Part shown: positions 37,112-46,287 of the stretch, in pieces
Position numbering within the stretch: position 1 is the stretch's first letter
How the letters are laid out: each line of letters opens with the position of its first letter
From: an uncultured Clostridia bacterium
GTDB lineage: Bacteria > Bacillota > Clostridia > Lachnospirales > Anaerotignaceae
DNA: 64,000 nt
Assembly (NCBI GenBank): GCA_910587735.1
Contig: CAJUNT010000011.1
Location: 19,568-83,567 of the forward strand
Direction: 5' to 3'
Program-made: the position numbers and the translations under genes
Notes under the pieces: model-generated
Databases searched by the model: none
Seen by the model: only the letters and a program-made list of their open reading frames with translations
What the model was told of the DNA's origin: nothing

Positions 37112-37476
37112 AAAAATTTGGATTTTTTTTAAAAATATTTTTTGGTTGTCATAGCTTGCCTGCACGCTCATTTTTTTGGAAAGGAAAACAATTTCCCATT
37201 TGTGCCAGATGTACTGGTGAACTATTTGGCATGATATTAGAATGTTTATTATTTGTTTTTTTGCATTGGTATGCTAGTTGGGGTTGGTGTATTGTTTTTG
37301 TAATGCCTTTGGTGATAGATGGAGTGTTGCAGTTAAAAACAAAATGGTTTAGCAATAATCCATTACGATTTTTTACAGGTACATTTTTTGGCATTGCATT
37401 GATTTCTTTTTTATTACATATACATTTTTTATTATGGGAATTGGTAAAAAAAATAGTTTCTATTCTATTTATGTAA
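37108..37476 (+). CDS. DUF2085 membrane protein
   Basis: A 122-residue protein with about three to four membrane segments and the DUF2085 signature: CHSLPARSFFWKGKQFPICARCTGEL-like, seen as CHSLPARSFF (14-23) and PICARCTGE (30-38). The paired cysteines in CARC with the upstream Cys and His could bind metal. The family's role is unknown. Translationally coupled to zinc-ribbon copy 4. Confidence 0.72.
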   Translation: MKKFGFFLKIFFGCHSLPARSFFWKGKQFPICARCTGELFGMILECLLFVFLHWYASWGWCIVFVMPLVIDGVLQLKTKWFSNNPLRFFTGTFFGIALISFLLHIHFLLWELVKKIVSILFM

Positions 37477-37516
37477 AAGGAATTTTTATATTGATGTAAT
37501 AAGTAAAAATAAATAA

Positions 37517-37542
37517 AAGCCAGCATTTAAAATATGCTGGCT
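37517..37542. terminator. Terminator between convergent DUF2085 and galT-like genes
   Basis: AAGCCAGCAT and ATGCTGGCT arms around TTAAAAT. The T-rich side follows the stem on the minus strand, so it mainly ends the galT-like transcript. Confidence 0.65.
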
Positions 37543-37557
37543 ATCATAATTATCATT

Positions 37558-38553
37558 TTATTTCTTTTTGGATTCTCCTCTATACCATTTTGCAGCTGTT
37601 TCAGGTAATATAGAATTGATATATGTTTCAGTAGCAAATTCAAGCCCTGCAAAGCCACCTATTCTTGGTAATATTTGTATTGACCAATGCAGACTGTTGC
37701 CATCGCTTTCGATTTCTTCTGTACCGCCTTCTATAAAACAAATATTATAACTGATATCATCTCTTAATTCTGTAATACGTTTTAGCATATTTTTTAATAT
37801 TACAGCTAAATCTTTTAAATGTTGTTTATCTAAATTGCCAAAAGAACAAATATGTTTTTTTGGTATCAGCCATATTTCATAAGAAAAACGTGATGCATAG
37901 GGAGCGATAGCAATAAAATACTCTGTTTCACAGCAAACACGACTTTTTTTATTTTTTTCCCATGCAATCATATCACATATTATACAGCTATTATGCTCTT
38001 TTTGATATTGTTTTGATGTATTTTGATATGTGAGTTGTCTTTTTGATACAGCAGGTAATCCAATTAACTGCCAATGAGAGTGTTGTATAGACATACCTGC
38101 ATCTGCTCCAGCATTTTTAAACACTTGTACTTGTTTGATATTTTGTTTTTGTTTAATATGCAAAAAGCGTTGTTGTAAAACAGTTAACACATTTTCTAAG
38201 TGTTCTAATGTAAATTGCTCTATTGTTTCGTTATGGTTGGGAGTATCCACTATCACTTCATGTACACCTACCGCTGGCATTGTTTCATAAAAACTTTCTT
38301 TTTCTATTATTTCATTGCAATGACTTTCCACAGCTGGAAAGCGATTGGGAAATACTCTTATACTCCAATTTTCTTCTCTATCTTGAAATATTGCCTCTGT
38401 TGTTTTATATTCATTTCCTTTACAAAAAGGACAAGTGTTGTTTTCTGTTTGTTTTTTTGTCATTTTTTTTTCAAATTCATAGGGTCTTTTTTGGCGATTT
38501 TCTGCATATAATATCCATTCTTGTGTCAGTTTATTTTTTCGCATTTCAGACAT
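37558..38553 (-). CDS. galT: Galactose-1-phosphate uridylyltransferase family protein (HIT superfamily)
   Basis: A 331-residue GalT-like nucleotidyltransferase. It has a zinc-type CPFC (about residues 42-45), an RVFPNRFPAV segment, and the active-site HSHWQ (in GMSIQHSHWQLIG) in place of the usual HPHGQ. A second CIIC pair lies near residue 188. It may exchange UMP between UDP-glucose and galactose-1-phosphate, but this subgroup also includes less-studied phosphorylases and adenylyltransferases. No galK or galE is adjacent. The frame extends to 38592, but AAGGGAGTG places the start at ATG 38553. Confidence 0.72.
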   Translation of the reverse strand: MSEMRKNKLTQEWILYAENRQKRPYEFEKKMTKKQTENNTCPFCKGNEYKTTEAIFQDREENWSIRVFPNRFPAVESHCNEIIEKESFYETMPAVGVHEVIVDTPNHNETIEQFTLEHLENVLTVLQQRFLHIKQKQNIKQVQVFKNAGADAGMSIQHSHWQLIGLPAVSKRQLTYQNTSKQYQKEHNSCIICDMIAWEKNKKSRVCCETEYFIAIAPYASRFSYEIWLIPKKHICSFGNLDKQHLKDLAVILKNMLKRITELRDDISYNICFIEGGTEEIESDGNSLHWSIQILPRIGGFAGLEFATETYINSILPETAAKWYRGESKKK

Positions 38554-38699
38554 AATAACACTCCCTTTATTTCGGTTTTCATGATGTTTCATTATAAAAA
38601 TTGTATAAATTGTATGAACAAAAATATTTTATAAACAGCTATCAATAAAAAATACAAATAATAAAGTAATATTTAAAATTTTAAACACTTTTATTAAAA

Positions 38700-40361
38700 T
38701 TACTCTTTTTGATATAAAAACCATTCATTAATATTATCAAAAACATTGTTTTCTAATGGCTTGACATCTCCATGTACCTTTTCAGAAGAAAGTAGTATAA
38801 AATTACGAAAAGCAATACTAATATAAGGTAATTCTTCTGCAATCTTTTTTTGCAAATTACTATATGCTGCTTTTATATCTTCCTCTTTTACACTATTATA
38901 GGCTATGCCTAAAAGTGCGTCCATATCTCCATTTTGATAACGGGCATAATTTGCTGCATTAACTTGTGCAGAGTGAAGCATAAAAGAGTAATTGGGTATT
39001 ACAGAGAAGTGCCAACCTCCTATAAACAAATCAAAATCACCAGACTGTAATTTTTGTGCATAAACATCATAAGGCTGTCCATCTAGTGATACACTTGCGC
39101 CAATTCCTCTTAATTCATCTCCTAAGCGTATTGCAATTTGTTTTCTAATTTCATTTTCTGTATTATATAATATAGAAATATGAAATGTTTCTGAAAGTTC
39201 ATTTGTTGTTCTATCTAATATACCATCTTCGTTTGTATCTTTCCAATTAGATGCCTCTAAATAATCACTTGCCTGTCTCAAATTAAAATCATATGTGGTG
39301 ACTTCTGGTTCATAAAACCAGTATGTGGGATTGACAGGGCTTTCTGTAATATGTCCCCGCCCTAAATATACACTTTCTAATATAGACTGTTTTGGTGTAA
39401 TGTGTGCAATGGCTTTTCTAACATTACTATCTTGAAATAAACTTTTTGAAAAATTAAATCCTACAAAATCATAATAATTTGTTGTATATTCATAATATTT
39501 TATTTTGCTATCATTATCTGATTTACCAATATCAGATGTATTCATAATAAGTAAATCTGTTAATCCTTGTTCAAAAGAATATAAATCTGTATCTTTATCT
39601 GCACTGATATTGACTCTAATATTATCAATATGCGCTGTTGTTCCAAAACTGCTAACGCATTTTTTTAATAGCATTTCTTTTGCAGGAACATAGTTTTCAA
39701 ATTCAAAATAGCCATTTCCCATAGGAATCATATTTTTATCAGATTTTGTTACATTACTGCCATAATATTCACTACTGATAATAGGCATAAGCAAAGCATA
39801 TAAATTACCACTGAAATTTTGCTGAAATGTAATATTAATACTATAATCAGATGTTTTAGTATAACTTCTAATGTAATTCATACAATCTTTGTATACTGCA
39901 TTTGCATCTGCTGCTCTGGATAATGTATTAAAAGAATATATAACGTCATCTGCTGTTAAATTTGTACCATTTTGCCAATAAATGTCATTTCTTAAATTTA
40001 AAGAAAGTACTGTACCGCCTTCGTCAAAACTCCAACTTTGTGCAATACAAGGAGAAGGCTTATGGTTTTGGTCTAATTTGATTAATGGCATATATATCAA
40101 TTTTAATATCGTATCTACAGAAGCATCTTGATTTAAAAGAGGGTTTAGTGTTTCTGCATTTCTCATAGAAAGAGAAAGTGTACCTCCTTCTTGTATGGGT
40201 AAATTTTCTGTTATTTCATTTGATTGATGCTGTATTTGTTCTGATATTTGTTGCTGTTCTGTTTGTTCTGTCTGTTCTGTTTGATTTTCATTTAATTCTT
40301 TGCGACACCCTGCTAATACTAAAAGCAAGGTAGTACAAATCAATATTATTTTTTTCATCAT
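38700..40361 (-). CDS. Peptide-type ABC transporter substrate-binding lipoprotein (SBP family 5)
   Basis: A 553-residue lipoprotein: signal peptide with lipobox LAGC (Cys about residue 19), a Gln/Glu/Thr-rich spacer with TEQ repeats (about 25-50), then a family 5 solute-binding domain (LRNAETLNPLL-like start, DVIYSFNTL about 140, FNFSKSLFQDSNVRKAIAH about 304-322). Such proteins capture oligopeptides, dipeptides or nickel complexes outside the membrane. No permease or ATPase gene is adjacent, so it is an orphan receptor. It follows the lytic transglycosylase gene by about 30 bases, which hints at murein peptide uptake, an inference only. Confidence 0.82.
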   Translation of the reverse strand: MMKKIILICTTLLLVLAGCRKELNENQTEQTEQTEQQQISEQIQHQSNEITENLPIQEGGTLSLSMRNAETLNPLLNQDASVDTILKLIYMPLIKLDQNHKPSPCIAQSWSFDEGGTVLSLNLRNDIYWQNGTNLTADDVIYSFNTLSRAADANAVYKDCMNYIRSYTKTSDYSINITFQQNFSGNLYALLMPIISSEYYGSNVTKSDKNMIPMGNGYFEFENYVPAKEMLLKKCVSSFGTTAHIDNIRVNISADKDTDLYSFEQGLTDLLIMNTSDIGKSDNDSKIKYYEYTTNYYDFVGFNFSKSLFQDSNVRKAIAHITPKQSILESVYLGRGHITESPVNPTYWFYEPEVTTYDFNLRQASDYLEASNWKDTNEDGILDRTTNELSETFHISILYNTENEIRKQIAIRLGDELRGIGASVSLDGQPYDVYAQKLQSGDFDLFIGGWHFSVIPNYSFMLHSAQVNAANYARYQNGDMDALLGIAYNSVKEEDIKAAYSNLQKKIAEELPYISIAFRNFILLSSEKVHGDVKPLENNVFDNINEWFLYQKE

Positions 40362-40391
40362 TTTCTCCTTGCTTGATTGTTGATATGATAT

Positions 40392-40943
40392 TTATTGTAT
40401 ATGGTATATCCACTGATATATTTTTTGTACTATCATTACTTTTTTTACATATTTTTTTGTTTCTTCATAAGGAATATCTTTTAATGTTTTACCATCATCA
40501 CTATAATTGCTGTCTTGAAGCCATTTTGATACATTACCACTACCAGCATTATATGCTGCTAAAGCCGTCTGTGTTGTTTCAAACTGATTATGCAGTTTAT
40601 GCAAATACCAACAGCCAATTTGAATATTGATAGTCGGTTCAAAAAGCATTTCTTGATGGTATTCTGAAATGTTTAATATTTCTCCTGCCCATTCTCCTGT
40701 TGTTTGTCCTATCTGCATTAAGCCCTTTGCATTTCTTATAGAAATGGCATTTTCATTAAATCTACTTTCTGTAAAAACAACACCATATATTAAAGAGGGG
40801 GCTAAGGCATATTGTTCTGAAAAATAATTTATTTCTTTTTGATATTTTATAGGAAAAATATAAGGCAGTAGTACAAAACGGCAAAAAAGTATCACAACTG
40901 CAAAATATAATGTTATCTTTGCAAGTTTAATACATAATTTCAT
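40392..40943 (-). CDS. Membrane-anchored lytic transglycosylase (SLT domain)
   Basis: A 183-residue protein with an N-terminal membrane helix (about 9-29) and a small SLT domain (about 38-180). The catalytic glutamate is E59 in ESRFN, followed by GLMQI (about 75-79) and the late ALAAYNAGSGNV motif. It cleaves glycan strands of peptidoglycan with 1,6-anhydro ends. The short length and position after coaE and polA match the clostridial slt-like gene. Its ATG overlaps the coaE stop by four bases. Confidence 0.88.
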   Translation of the reverse strand: MKLCIKLAKITLYFAVVILFCRFVLLPYIFPIKYQKEINYFSEQYALAPSLIYGVVFTESRFNENAISIRNAKGLMQIGQTTGEWAGEILNISEYHQEMLFEPTINIQIGCWYLHKLHNQFETTQTALAAYNAGSGNVSKWLQDSNYSDDGKTLKDIPYEETKKYVKKVMIVQKIYQWIYHIQ

Positions 40944-41551
40944 ATTTTATCTCCATTTCCTATTCTAATATAAAATATAGATTCTAATTGTCTTTTTAAA
41001 TGCTCTAAATCTTTGCTGTTATCTAATATCAAATTTGCTTTTTGACGATAAACTTCCCAATTTTTTTGAGAACCAATACGATTTTTTGCATCTTGATATG
41101 TAATGTTATCCCTTTCCATAATACGCCTTGCTCTGACTTCTTCTTCTGCAAATACAACCCAGATTTCACTGCATCTATTTTCAAGATTTGCTTCTAATAA
41201 TAGAGGAGCATCTAATACAATACAAGTATCCTCTTTTTTTTGTTTTCTTTCTGCAATTTTTTTATCAATTTCCTGTATAATGTATTTATGCGTACAGTGA
41301 TTTAAAAAATCCAATTTTTCTTTATTTGTAAATACAATACTGCCCAATTTTTTACGTAGTATATTTCTATCTTCATCTAATATTGCTCCACCAAAATAAG
41401 ATGTGAGTTCTTCATAAGCAGGTTTTCCCTTTGCAATAATACCATGTGCAATTTCGTCTGCATCAATTACATAAGCACCATTTTGCTTTAAAAAAGCGGA
41501 TACGATACTTTTACCGCTTCCTGTTCCTCCTGTTAATCCAATTACTTTCAT
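40940..41551 (-). CDS. coaE: Dephospho-CoA kinase
   Basis: A 203-residue P-loop kinase that phosphorylates dephospho-CoA in the last step of coenzyme A synthesis. The ATP loop is GGTGSGKS (about 7-14), with DADEIAH (about 31-37) and APLLLEA (about 114-120). The frame extends to 41611, but GAAAGG lies eight bases before the ATG at 41551, which begins MKVIGLTG as usual. It is directly downstream of polA, a common arrangement in Firmicutes. Confidence 0.95.
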   Translation of the reverse strand: MKVIGLTGGTGSGKSIVSAFLKQNGAYVIDADEIAHGIIAKGKPAYEELTSYFGGAILDEDRNILRKKLGSIVFTNKEKLDFLNHCTHKYIIQEIDKKIAERKQKKEDTCIVLDAPLLLEANLENRCSEIWVVFAEEEVRARRIMERDNITYQDAKNRIGSQKNWEVYRQKANLILDNSKDLEHLKRQLESIFYIRIGNGDKI

Positions 41552-41573
41552 TTTTATCGCCTTTCTATTATTT

Positions 41574-44234
41574 TTATTTTGTTTCATACCAACAATTTCC
41601 TTTATGAACATCTACAAGCATAGGAACATTTAATGTTACAGCTTGTTCCATTGTCTGCTTTAATAATTGAGAAACTGCTTCTACATCTTGCTTGTGTACT
41701 TCTAAAAGCAATTCATCATGTACCTGCAATATCAATTTTGCACGTAAACCTTTTTCAATCAGTTTTTTATGTACATTTATCATAGCAATTTTAATAATAT
41801 CTGCTGCTGTGCCTTGTATAGGCATATTCATTGCTACCCTTTCGCCAAAAGAGCGCATAGCAAATGCTTTAGAATGTAGTTCTGGCATTGCTCTTCTTCT
41901 ACCAAAAAGTGTTTCTGCATATCCCTTTTCATCTGCTTCTATTACAGATTTATCCATGTATTTTTTGATATTGGGATATTTTGCAAAATATCCTGCAATA
42001 TAATTTTCTGCCTCTCTTATTGTAATATTTAAGTCTTGGCTTAAACTAAATGCACCAATACCATATACAATACCAAAATTAACCGCTTTTGCATTTCTTC
42101 TTTGCAGTTCTGTCACATCATCAAAAGGGATATTGAATACTTGTGATGCTGTTAATCTGTGTATATCTTGATTTTTTGTAAATGCATCAATGAGTGTTTC
42201 ATCATGAGCAATGTGAGCGAGTACTCTTAATTCTATTTGAGAGTAATCTCCATCTAAAAAACAATAATTTTCATCTGTTGGTATAAATACCTTTCTGAGT
42301 TCTCTGCCTAAATCTAAACGAATAGGTATATTTTGTAAATTAGGCTCTGTGGAACTGATGCGTCCTGTTGCTGTAATAGTTTGATGAAATGTAGAATATA
42401 TTTTTTGTGTTTTTTCATCTAATACAGACAATAAGCCATCTACATAAGTGCTTTTTAATTTTGTTAATTGACGATAGTGTAATATTTTATCAATAATAGG
42501 GTGTGAATTTTTTAATTTTTCGAGTACTTCTGCGGCTGTAGAGTATCCTGTTTTTGTCTTTTTTGCTCCAGGTAGTGCCATGTATTCTTTGCTGAATAAT
42601 ATTTCTCCTAATTGTTTTGGAGAATTAATATTAAATTTTATACCAGCAATGGTGTATATTTCTAATGTTAATTTGTCTATGCTTTTTTGCAGTTCTGTAC
42701 CATATTGCTGTAATGCTTGTTTGTCTACTTTTATGCCATATTTTTCCATGTCTGCAAGTACTCTAATTAAAGGTAATTCAATGTCAAAATATAATTTTTT
42801 CTGATTATTTTTTTCTATTTTTTGTAAAAGTACTTCTTTAGAACGATAGGAAATTTCTGCCTGTCTGCAAGCAAATTGCTGTAATTCACATTGTTCGATA
42901 TCTTGAAAAGATTTTTTTGATTTTCCTTTTCCGAATATTTCCATTTCGGAAGGATATACTTCTTCTAAAAATTCTCCTGCAATATCATCATATTCATAAG
43001 AATCTTTTGTCGAGTTTAATATATATGCTGCTAATGCAGTATCAAATATCACATCACTTAATTCTATATCATAATGACGCAGTGATGTCATATCTTTTTT
43101 GGCGTAATGAGCAATTTTATAGTATTCATTGCTTTCAAAAAAGTTTTTTGCTGCTTGTAGTAAATCAGATGTATTATTTTGACAGTATAAAAAATAAGCG
43201 TTTTCTCCGCCATCATATAAGCTCATACCTTTTATGATATTATTTTCTGAAAGTAAAATATAAGCAGTTTCTTTTTGTTTTTCTAAACATTCAAAAATAG
43301 AATTAAATTGTGAGGGTTCTGTTATGGTTTGATAATTAATTTCTTTTTTTGTTTTTTGCTTTTTTTGAAATTGCTCAAAACGATTCAAAAATGTTTTAAA
43401 TTCTAAATTTTTTAGTATGGTATATGCTTCTTCTGTAAATAAATTTTCTATAACCATATCTTTTTTATCCATTTTTAAAGGAATATCTCTTACAATCGTG
43501 ACTAATGTTTTACTAAGTATTGCCTGTTGTTGAAATGCTTTTAAATTTTCAGATGCTTTTTTGGGTTTGATATCATCACAATTTTGTATGGCGGTTTCTA
43601 TATTTTTGTATTGTTGTATAATTTTAATTGCTGTTTTTTCACCAATACTGGGTACACCTGGTACATTATCCGAACTATCTCCCATCAATGCCTTTACATC
43701 TATAAACTGTGTAGGTGTCACACCATATTTTTCAATGACATCTTTTTCGTTATAATCTTCTATTTCTGTTTTTCCGCCCTTTGTTTTAGGCATACGTATT
43801 TTTAATGTATCACTTGCAAGCTGTAATAAATCTTTGTCGCCAGATATCACTACTGCTGTCATGCCACATTGCTCTGCTTTTTGTGAAAGCGTACCTAATA
43901 TATCATCTGCTTCATATCCTTCTATTTCATATTGCTTGATATGCATAGCGGTCAGAACTTGTTTTAATAAAGGCATTTGTTGCTGTAATTCTTCAGGCAT
44001 ACCTTTTCTTGTGCCTTTATATTGTTCATACATTTTGTGGCGAAATGTGGGTGTATGCAAATCAAATGCTACTGCTAGGTAGTTAGGTTGTTCTTCTTCT
44101 AATAATTTAAAAAGTATGTTTAAAAAACCATATATTGCATTTGTATATTTGCCTTCTGCATTGGTAAGTAGTGGCACACCATAAAATGCTCTGTTGGCAA
44201 TGCTGTTTCCGTCTATCATCATTAGTTTTTCCAT
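41574..44234 (-). CDS. polA: DNA polymerase I
   Basis: An 886-residue polymerase for Okazaki-fragment maturation and repair. The N-terminal 5'-3' exonuclease (about 1-290) has SGDKDLLQLA and GDSSDNVPGVPSIGEKTA. The middle 3'-5' exonuclease-like domain lacks the DxE metal motif (its first strand reads YILLSEN), so proofreading is probably lost, as in Bacillus PolA. The polymerase domain has DGDYSQIELR, RRNAKAVNFGIVYG and QVHDELLLEV. The frame extends to 44306, but the normal start is ATG 44234. A TATAAT lies at 44277-44282 (minus). Confidence 0.96.
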   Translation of the reverse strand: MEKLMMIDGNSIANRAFYGVPLLTNAEGKYTNAIYGFLNILFKLLEEEQPNYLAVAFDLHTPTFRHKMYEQYKGTRKGMPEELQQQMPLLKQVLTAMHIKQYEIEGYEADDILGTLSQKAEQCGMTAVVISGDKDLLQLASDTLKIRMPKTKGGKTEIEDYNEKDVIEKYGVTPTQFIDVKALMGDSSDNVPGVPSIGEKTAIKIIQQYKNIETAIQNCDDIKPKKASENLKAFQQQAILSKTLVTIVRDIPLKMDKKDMVIENLFTEEAYTILKNLEFKTFLNRFEQFQKKQKTKKEINYQTITEPSQFNSIFECLEKQKETAYILLSENNIIKGMSLYDGGENAYFLYCQNNTSDLLQAAKNFFESNEYYKIAHYAKKDMTSLRHYDIELSDVIFDTALAAYILNSTKDSYEYDDIAGEFLEEVYPSEMEIFGKGKSKKSFQDIEQCELQQFACRQAEISYRSKEVLLQKIEKNNQKKLYFDIELPLIRVLADMEKYGIKVDKQALQQYGTELQKSIDKLTLEIYTIAGIKFNINSPKQLGEILFSKEYMALPGAKKTKTGYSTAAEVLEKLKNSHPIIDKILHYRQLTKLKSTYVDGLLSVLDEKTQKIYSTFHQTITATGRISSTEPNLQNIPIRLDLGRELRKVFIPTDENYCFLDGDYSQIELRVLAHIAHDETLIDAFTKNQDIHRLTASQVFNIPFDDVTELQRRNAKAVNFGIVYGIGAFSLSQDLNITIREAENYIAGYFAKYPNIKKYMDKSVIEADEKGYAETLFGRRRAMPELHSKAFAMRSFGERVAMNMPIQGTAADIIKIAMINVHKKLIEKGLRAKLILQVHDELLLEVHKQDVEAVSQLLKQTMEQAVTLNVPMLVDVHKGNCWYETK

Positions 44235-44309
44235 TGATTCATTCTCTCTTTCTTTTTGGAATAGATACCATAGCCTATTATACACTATTTTTGCTTTAAA
44301 AAACATGAC

Positions 44310-44735
44310 ATTTATAAAATATATTTTTGATTGTTAAAAAACAGTGTATATATTGTCATTAAAATTTATATTTTGTCAATATAAGTATTTGTATTATTTT
44401 TTATTATTATAATTTATATATTTATTTTATTGTATGTTTCATCAACAATCCATGTTTTTGAAAATACGATAAAAAATTTTATATTTTATAAATACAATTT
44501 TTTCTATATATTAAAAAAACACAGTTTTATAATGATATAAAAAAATATAAAAATTTAGTATTTTTTTATTAAAAAATTTTTTATGGTAAAAATATATAAT
44601 CAATTTATATATTATACTTATAAAATAAAATATAAATAGTATAAAAAATAGATTTTTTTGTAAAAATAGTATATTAATGTAGCATTTATGTATTTATTTT
44701 TAAACAAAGCGCAAAACCATATAATATAAGCGATA
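44310..44735. other. Very AT-rich gap between polA and the mrp operon
   Basis: About 430 bases between divergent transcription units. The stretch is almost only A and T, with no open frame that has a ribosome site, no clear repeat, tRNA or known RNA motif that I can see. It likely holds upstream promoter elements for both sides. Confidence 0.5.
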
Positions 44736-44764
44736 TTGACAATTTTATTATATTAGTGCATAAT
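44736..44764 (+). promoter_or_regulatory. Promoter of the mrp operon leader
   Basis: TTGACA and CATAAT with a 17-base spacer. Transcription from about 44771 gives a leader of about 170 bases before the first gene. Confidence 0.65.
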
Positions 44765-44770
44765 AAACAA

Positions 44771-44910
44771 TGAAATATATTGATTATACTAAAATATAGT
44801 ATGATTATACATAGATAGAAAATTGCAGCAAATTACCTGCAAGCAATAAGTGTAAAAGGAAAAAGTTGGTATGGCTGGTGCAATGAGTATTTTTCATTGT
44901 ACCTTTTTTA
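44771..44910 (+). ncRNA. Structured leader with terminator, possible riboswitch or attenuator
   Basis: The leader ends in a terminator: GGTGCAATGA (44877-44886) pairs with TCATTGTACC (44894-44903), followed by six T. Upstream, ATTGCA (44822-44827) can pair either with the nearby GCAAT (44843-44847) or with TGCAAT (44879-44884) in the terminator's 5' arm. These are the alternatives expected of a switch. An inner GCAG/CTGC hairpin lies at 44825-44840. I cannot match it to a known riboswitch class by eye. Confidence 0.5.
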
Positions 44911-44943
44911 TTCAATATTTATTTTATCAAAGGAGGGAATAAT

Positions 44944-45426
44944 GTGCTGTTTATCATTCTATATGTATTATGGTTTTTGTTTAATGGCAAAATAACATTA
45001 GAACTTGCTGTGGTGGGTGCTTTGATATGTGGAGGATTGTATTATTTTACAAAAAAATTCATTTGGGAAAAAGAAAGAAAAAGTATATTAAAAGGGCGTG
45101 TATTCGATTTTATAAAGTATGGTTTTGTGCTGTTTATAGAGATTATAAAAGCGAATATTGCAGTAATGAAACTGATATTAAACCCCAATATGAATCAATG
45201 GCACCCTAGTTTTGTACGCTTTACATCTGATTTAGAACTAGAAAGAATGCGTGTTATATTAGCAAATTCTATTACATTGACACCTGGAACAATTACAGTA
45301 GGTATGGAAGGACATGAATTTACAGTACACGTTTTGGACAATAGAGAGGAGGGAAATGTCGAAAACAGTATATTTACACAAATGCTTAGTCAAATAGAAA
45401 GGGGAGAGGAGAGTGGCAGAAAATGA
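44944..45426 (+). CDS. mrpE: Mrp-type cation antiporter subunit E
   Basis: A 160-residue MrpE/MbhA protein: two to three N-terminal membrane segments, then a cytoplasmic domain with the conserved ANSITLTPGTITVGME (about residues 102-117). It is a structural subunit of the Mrp sodium/proton antiporter. The start is GTG at 44944 with AAAGGAGGG upstream; the overlapping ATG at 44942 is in another frame. Its end overlaps mrpF by 14 bases. Confidence 0.9.
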   Translation: MLFIILYVLWFLFNGKITLELAVVGALICGGLYYFTKKFIWEKERKSILKGRVFDFIKYGFVLFIEIIKANIAVMKLILNPNMNQWHPSFVRFTSDLELERMRVILANSITLTPGTITVGMEGHEFTVHVLDNREEGNVENSIFTQMLSQIERGEESGRK

Positions 45427-45739
45427 GAGTTTTTTACACACTATGTTGTTTGTATGTATGATTATCATTTCTATATTAATGTTTTTATGCTTATATAAAG
45501 CATTAAAAGGTCCAAGGTACACTGACCGTATGATTTGTATTAATATTATTGCGACATTAGCTGTTAGTTTTATATGCATACTTTCTGTATATTTGGAAGA
45601 ATCTTTTTTAGTGGATATTGCATTAGTATATTCTATGTTGAGTTTTTTGGCTGTGGTGGTATTGTGTCGTATTGTAACAGAATATCATCAAGGTTGGTTA
45701 CTTTATAAAGAAAGAAGAGAGGAGGAAAAACGTGAGTAA
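45413..45739 (+). CDS. mrpF: Mrp-type cation antiporter subunit F
   Basis: A 108-residue protein with three membrane segments and the MrpF motif KGPRYTDRMICINI (about 31-44), followed by a Lys/Glu/Arg-rich tail. Subunit of the Mrp complex. GTG start at 45413 inside mrpE. It overlaps mrpG by eight bases. Confidence 0.9.
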   Translation: MAENESFLHTMLFVCMIIISILMFLCLYKALKGPRYTDRMICINIIATLAVSFICILSVYLEESFLVDIALVYSMLSFLAVVVLCRIVTEYHQGWLLYKERREEEKRE

Positions 45740-46037
45740 AATAGTAGGGGTATTATTTGTGTTGTTGGGTACATTTGTATTTGCAGTAGCTGTACTGGGT
45801 TTGTATCGTTTTCATTACACATTAAATCGTATGCATGCAGCAGCTTTGGCAGACACATTAGGCACAGCATTGGTAATGATAGGGCTTATGATATTAGGGA
45901 TTGATATATTTCATATATTAAAATTGTTTTTGGTTGTAGCATTTTTGTGGATAACTAGCCCTGTAAGTAGCCATTTGATTTCAAAAGCGGAAATTTTAAC
46001 AAATTTGAATTTAGAAGAAAGGATGAAAGAAAAATAA
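45732..46037 (+). CDS. mrpG: Mrp-type cation antiporter subunit G
   Basis: A 101-residue protein with three membrane segments and the MrpG hallmark GLYRFHYTLNRMHAAALADTLGT (here seen as LNRMHAAALADTLG, about 32-45). GTG start at 45732; GAGGAGG lies upstream in mrpF. The next gene begins one base after its stop. Confidence 0.92.
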   Translation: MSKIVGVLFVLLGTFVFAVAVLGLYRFHYTLNRMHAAALADTLGTALVMIGLMILGIDIFHILKLFLVVAFLWITSPVSSHLISKAEILTNLNLEERMKEK

Positions 46038-46038
46038 T

Positions 46039-46287
46039 ATGTTGATTGAAAATTTATTACTTTTATTTTTAATTGTTTGTGCTTTATTGGTTTCTGTTAC
46101 AAAAAGACTGCTGAGAGCAGCTATTATATTTATGGCTTACAGTATTGCAATGTCTGTTGTTTGGATATTTTTGGAATCTCCTGACCTTGCTATTACAGAG
46201 GCAGCAGTGGGTACAGGTATTACAAGTATATTATTCTTCCTCACATTAAAAAAAGTACACGAAATAAAAGGAACACATGATGAATGA
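46039..46287 (+). CDS. MbhD-like / MrpA C-terminal-domain-like subunit
   Basis: An 82-residue protein with two to three membrane segments and the motif ESPDLAITEAAVGTG (about 47-61), which is the hallmark of MbhD and of the matching part of Bacillus MrpA. In Bacillus it is fused to MrpA; here it is separate, as in Mbh hydrogenases. It overlaps the next gene by 11 bases. Confidence 0.82.
   Translation: MLIENLLLLFLIVCALLVSVTKRLLRAAIIFMAYSIAMSVVWIFLESPDLAITEAAVGTGITSILFFLTLKKVHEIKGTHDE

Noticed and set aside
38215..38555. Two overlapping plus-strand frames opposite the galT-like gene.
   Set aside because: Their Phe/Tyr/Ser-rich composition is what an AT-rich antisense strand gives, and neither has a ribosome site.
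40250..40300. Short direct repeats in the binding-lipoprotein gene.
   Set aside because: They encode repeated TEQ in the flexible linker after the lipobox and are ordinary low-complexity coding sequence.
44310..44735. The very AT-rich gap was considered as a replication origin.
   Set aside because: No DnaA-box cluster and no dnaA, gidA or similar neighbours; the divergent polA and mrp promoters explain an open intergenic gap.
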